A stretch of DNA of 64,000 bases. Source: Acanthosepion pharaonis (lineage: Eukaryota; Mollusca; Cephalopoda; Sepiida; Sepiidae). The stretch spans positions 2,303,501 through 2,367,500 of the forward strand of contig CAHIKZ030005408.1 in NCBI GenBank assembly GCA_903632075.3, read 5' to 3'. This document shows positions 54,913 through 60,900 of the stretch, in pieces. Under the pieces are notes generated by a model. The model saw only the letters and a list, made by a program, of their open reading frames with translations, searched no databases and was not told where the DNA came from. Within the stretch, counting starts at the first letter, position 1. Every line of letters starts with the position of its first letter. The position numbers were made by a program, and so were the translations under genes.

Positions 54913-57900
54913 CACACACAAACACACATACAAATGTCTGATGCCACAGAACTTATAGTTTTAAACAGACAAAACTGCATATTTTTCCCTTAAAAAGGTA
55001 ACCTTTTTTCAGTCAACAGCTCATCAGTAGAATCGTTGGTGAATAATATAATGTAACAATAATCACAGGGAATAGACATACTGGGAGGAGACAAGGAACT
55101 ATGATTAAAATACAATTTAATATTAAAAAGTGGGGGAGGAGAAAAAAGGGGAATAGCAAAAAAAAAAAAAAAAACAAAAAAAACACAATAAACAGTTCTA
55201 GTGAAAAATATAGACTCACAAACCACCCAATAGAGAGTAAATTTCTCCTTCCGTTGGCAGAAAGACGGTCAATGCAATTTTTAATATGATGTGCAGAGGC
55301 TTAGCCAACCCTGCTTTTTCCAAAAAAGAACTAATCACTGCTAATTGAGTAGATATATAATTATATCAAATTAATCGGAGAGAAAAACAGAAAATGATCG
55401 GGGGGTAATAATAATAATAATAAGAAGAAGAACAACAACAACAACATCATTATTATTATTATTATTATTATTTCTAGCTTAAAACAGAAATATTAAGAAA
55501 ACACTTCAGAACAAAAAAGTGATGCAAATATTTCTCTTTTTTATACAAGACTATTTCTTAACTTACTTTCTTGAACAACTTGAAAGAACTTTTCGAAAAA
55601 TCAAACCCCAATTTGATCTTGACCTTTCTTAGGAAAGTTGGACTATATAATAAAATATAATTCCAATTTGGTGTCTGATGATGAAAGGGGGAACTTTGAT
55701 ACTTGCCAGGTGAGAAATTTTCAAAGAACAACGCACCTCCGAAAACAGTGAATTTAAAAAAAAAAAGAAAAGAAAAAAAAAGCAAGACAACATTGAAAAA
55801 GAAGGAAAGGAAAGGGAAGGGAAGGTCTTTTTGAAAGCATTTCAACCTTATTTAAAGAAAAAGAAAAAAACAAAAAACTGTTTGACCTTAAATGATCTCT
55901 TGCTGATTGATGGGTCGTTAAGTTTTAAACAAACAAACAAACTTTCTTGACTGTAAAAAGAAACTGCATCATAGTTATACTGAATTAGTATATGGAAAGT
56001 AATTTTGTAATAAAAAAAGATGAAGTTGGTTAGTAACAAAGTAATAATTAAATTATCAAATAACTCACTTGATTTAGTGTCAACTATGAAATATGAGTTG
56101 TGCTGGTCATCAGGAATGTTAAAGAAATCCAGGGAATCCTTAAGAATCTGTGAGAACTTTGTATCCTGGAAAATTAGACCAAATTAAAATATGTTAGTAT
56201 TAAAAAAAAAGATATATTTAAATTTTTAGAATCTCCTGTTTGAGAACAATTTTTTAATCTATAGAAAAAATTGAAATATTCAGAAAATTCTATTGAGAAT
56301 TATAAATTAATCCTTATTTTTGTTTCAATTATATATCTTACAGCTATTATGGTAATGATAATATAGATGTTTCCTTATAAGGAAACATTCAGCATTCATT
56401 GACCAAGCAGCCAGTGCTACTTGAGTTACACTTTTCTTCACTTGTTTCCTCTTCATCTCTAATGGTAATATTAACTGGAAACATTTATTGACCAAGTAGT
56501 CAGTGCTGTTCTTAGTTGAAATTTATAAAAAATTTTTCTTAAAACAATTTTTGAGGAAAATGAGTTCCAGTATTGATGGAGGGTTCTTTTTTCTTCTTTT
56601 TGTTTGAGGTAGTATGGAATGTCAGCATCCTGATTATTCCCTTATTTTCTGTTTGAGTTACATGTTCTATCCATTTTAGTTGTTGCTGTTGTTGAAAGTT
56701 CTCAAGTGATGTGGTTTCTGTTATTTGGTACAGATCTTTGTGATACTGTAACTCCAGTCCACAAGGTTCAAGAAAGGATAGTCCTACACGCTTCCCTTAC
56801 TCAAAGCTTTTTTTAACCAGCAATCTGAGAATGCAGTTGTATGCAGCCAACAGTTTAGATATTACTGAACGAGCTTGGTGCTACATCTATATGAAAGTCT
56901 CAATCTGATGAGGCTATTATGGAATTTAAAGGTTTGTGTGTTTGGGTATTTTAGGTGGCATGTCTGTTCATATCTAAACAATTAATGTAGAAGCAATAAA
57001 AACTTGAGTCTCTACCACAAACTGTTTATTCTCTTTTTTTTTTAATATAAACTGTAGTGAAACAAAGTTCTCAATTTCTCTCAGGTATGTGCATTTTCTT
57101 TTTGGTTCAGAAGTTAGGGTTATTAATGATAAGCATCATTATAATGGTTGAGCTCAAGTCATCCTTGCACCGAGTTGGAACAACCAAAGAAAAAACTTGC
57201 TTCATTGATAGAATGTGTTAGCATGGTTATGATGGTCAAGCTCAAACTGGTCTTATGCTGAGTTGGAAAGACCAAAGAAAAGGTTGATTTGCTTCATAGG
57301 TGGAGATTTTGGAAGACATTTGCAAATGTCACGTGTTAGAAAGTGGAAAAGAGAATTCAATCATCAGCAGACCGGGGAAGGAGATGCTCCCTAGCAGCAA
57401 CGTAAGTTCTATATTGTGCTACATCTTGCAGTAAGGGGGAGAAAGAGAGTGAGGAAGGAAACGGTTTGTCTTTTTGTAGACCCAAACAGCACCACCTAAC
57501 AAGTGTTTGACAAAGCCAAGTGGGGGGGAGGGGTAATCATATTTCCAGTTCCTTTACTACTAGCATCATGGAAAAATGTATTTCTTTTTTTTTTTTTATT
57601 ATTCATTATTATCATTTTATTTATTGATTTTATTTCATTTTTCCATAATATAAATAAATAATTAAGATTACAACATATGAAACTTTGCAATCAATCTATT
57701 GAAAGAAATATTGTCAGAAAGATATTCTTACTTCTTGCACAGGAAACTGTGATGGAATACTGGCAAGATCTGGTCCATGCACAATTATTTTCTTTGCACT
57801 TGGAACATTTGATGATACCAGAAGGAAAGGCTGAAAAAGATTTTGATATATAAAAGTAGAGAAAAATTGACAAGTAACTAAGATAATTTAATAACAGACT

Positions 57901-60900
57901 TAACACAATAGTATGAGATTTAAGACTCATTAAATTTACAAATTCTAAACAGATAAATAAAATTTTTATCCAAATGAAAAATTTGATATGTCTATAATTA
58001 AGAAACTGTTATGGTCCAGTTCCTTGTACCACAGTGATAGTCCAAGGTAGAACCAATAAAGAAGAACTCGAACACGGATATGGAATAACACAGATATATT
58101 ACAAAAAGGAATATATACAGAGAAGAAGGAAGTGTTAGTACGAACAATCAGGTTTAGTAGGGAGAACAATGTAGTTTCGACAAGTATCACTATCCCAATG
58201 TCTTGTAGTAATTGTCTGAATGCGACTCTGTTTCGGACTGCCTCTGACTCGACTCTTGACTCGCTCTGACTGACTGACAGACCTCACTCCAGACTTCAAA
58301 CTGAACGATATTTAGTCACCCCCCCACGAGGGTATCATGTGGCACAAGGCTGGTTTAATGTGGGATCTCTGAACCCGTGGGCTCAGCCAAAAATATGCCC
58401 TTTCAACCCGTATAAACAGGTTCAGGGTCAGTTTACCTCCCCGAAAGAGACTCCGCCCTTCGGCGTAGCCTCATTCAGGTTCCTCCCCACCTGAAGGCAG
58501 AGAGTTCAACTGATCAGCCGGTTGCCCGACTTCAGACTGAACTTGCTGCTTCCTCTTGGGGCGCAGTATTTATTACATATGGAATAGTCCATTATGTTAT
58601 TATGGGTAAGGTCCCATAACAGAAACAATATACTTTCTTAATGAAAAAATATCATTACATTAAAAATACAAGAAATAAAATTGCGTATCTGAAAACTGTT
58701 TCATTTAATAACCATGTGCCACAAAATATTATTTTATAAGTTAAACATTTTTAATACAAAAGAACTAATAAAAGATCAATTTTGCACAGACAGTTGTACA
58801 GGTATGAAGAAAAAAAAAAAAACTTTGAGAGATCTATGACAAGAGATATTTTACTTGAAAGCATGAAATTGGCTTTTGCCTGACTGTTTCTCCCTAGAGA
58901 CAAAGCGGGCTGGGCTAAACAGTGGCTGTCTCTGCCCTGAGGGATGCAGGTTTGATTCTTGTCAAAGGGCTCAAATATTTTTTTAATAAGATTTCTTGAA
59001 CAATCAGGCCAGTAGGTGAAAATAAACAAATATACTGTTTAATAAATAAATAGAGCACCTACTCAAATATTGGTATTCATTAAAAATAACATTTAAAGTG
59101 ATAAAAATCTGTCAAATTAATAAAAAGCTATTCTAAAAATTCTCTTTATTTATATTTGGATACAAAACTATGTGCAAATGTGAAAAAAAAAAACTTTAAA
59201 AGATCTATGACTGGAGAAATTTTGCTTGAAGGCATGAAATTGGCTTTGCCTGGTTGCCAGTTCCTTCATAGACAAGCAGTAAGGTATGCCAGACTAAACG
59301 GTGGCTCCCTGAGGGATGTAGGTTCAATTCCTGCCAAAAGGCACAAATTTTTCTTTAATATGTCTCAATCAGGCCAGTAGGTGAAAATAAATAAATATAA
59401 TGTCAAATGAATAAGTGGAGCACCTACTCAAAATTGAGAATCCACTTTAAAGTGATAAAAATCTGTCAGATTAATTAAAAACAAATCTAAAATTCCCACA
59501 GACAGTTTTAAAAAGTTTTCAGAATTAAAATCTTAATTTCTCATTGAAAATATAAATCAACTGCATGAATATATAGAACTATTTTTATTACCATTTCAAA
59601 AATGGACATATTAAATGGTAACGTGAATAGTAGCCGTTTCTTTATAACGAAATATATTTGGTATCCAAATGTAAACAAAGAGAATTTTTAGAATAGATTT
59701 TTATTAATTTGACAGATTTTTATCACTTTATAAGGAAAGATTTGGTATTCATTGATTAAACAATCAGTTCTGCTCATGGTTGAAATTTTTCTCTTAAAAC
59801 AATTTTTCAGGTTTCTTAAGTTCAATTATTGCTCATTCCATTATTGATGGGGGCTTCCTTTCTAACCTTTTGCTTGAATTATTGTGGATCATCAACATCT
59901 TGATTATGTCATTATTTCCTCTTTAAGTTACATGTGATAATAATTTTAGTTACTGTCTCTGTTGAAAGTCCTCAAGTGATGTGGCTTTTGTTATTTGGTA
60001 AATTTCTTTGCGACTGTAGCATCCATCCACAAGGTTCAAAGAAGGATGGTCATTTAAGACCTACATTTGCTCATAGCCATTTTAAAACCACTGATCTGAG
60101 AAAATGGTTGTATGCAGCTGACAGTTTAGATATTTCTGTACGAGTTTTGCACCCTGCATAAAATCAATATGAAAGTCTCAATATGATGAAGGTATTTAAG
60201 AATATGACTCACATATAAATTTATTAAAACGAGAGGAGGAAGAGATAGTGAAAAAATCATTTTTCTTTCCATTTTAGATATAAAGGGTGTTCCAATAACT
60301 TGGACCAATTTTAAATGTGAATTAATTTAAGCGTTATAATGATTTTTTTCTTTTTCTTTCAGATTTAACAACTTAAGTTTGTTGTGGATCTGGGAAGGCT
60401 GCATGAATATTTAAAGTTGCGCTGTAAATAAAACATGCAATATCCACAAACATAAATTATAAAAAAAGGGTCAAATGGTAACGATATTTAATTATGACAA
60501 AAAGGATAGTTTTAGAACTACAAATATATTTTTTATATGCAGAATATTACAATTCTGTTTTGTAAAGATGTGTGCAAAAGCTTGATCAGAGTATTTTTAA
60601 AGAGAAAAGTTCTTGTTGCTTGTTTGGAAATGTTTTATATGTTTGTAATGTAGTTTGGAAAATTTTGTATGTACATACATGTGAATATGTTTTCATAAGT
60701 GTCTGTCCACACATGGTCAAGACACGAACCCTTTAAGGTTACATTTTCATAGGTGAATGAAATCAATAAAGAGAAGAGAAGAGAGAGAAAACAAACTCGT
60801 ATCTGCTATTTATAATTAATGTAACCATGTGACAGGATCCTAGAAAAAGAGCGGGAAAACTTGACTTGGTCAGGTGCTGGAAAAAGACTTGTACATGGGT

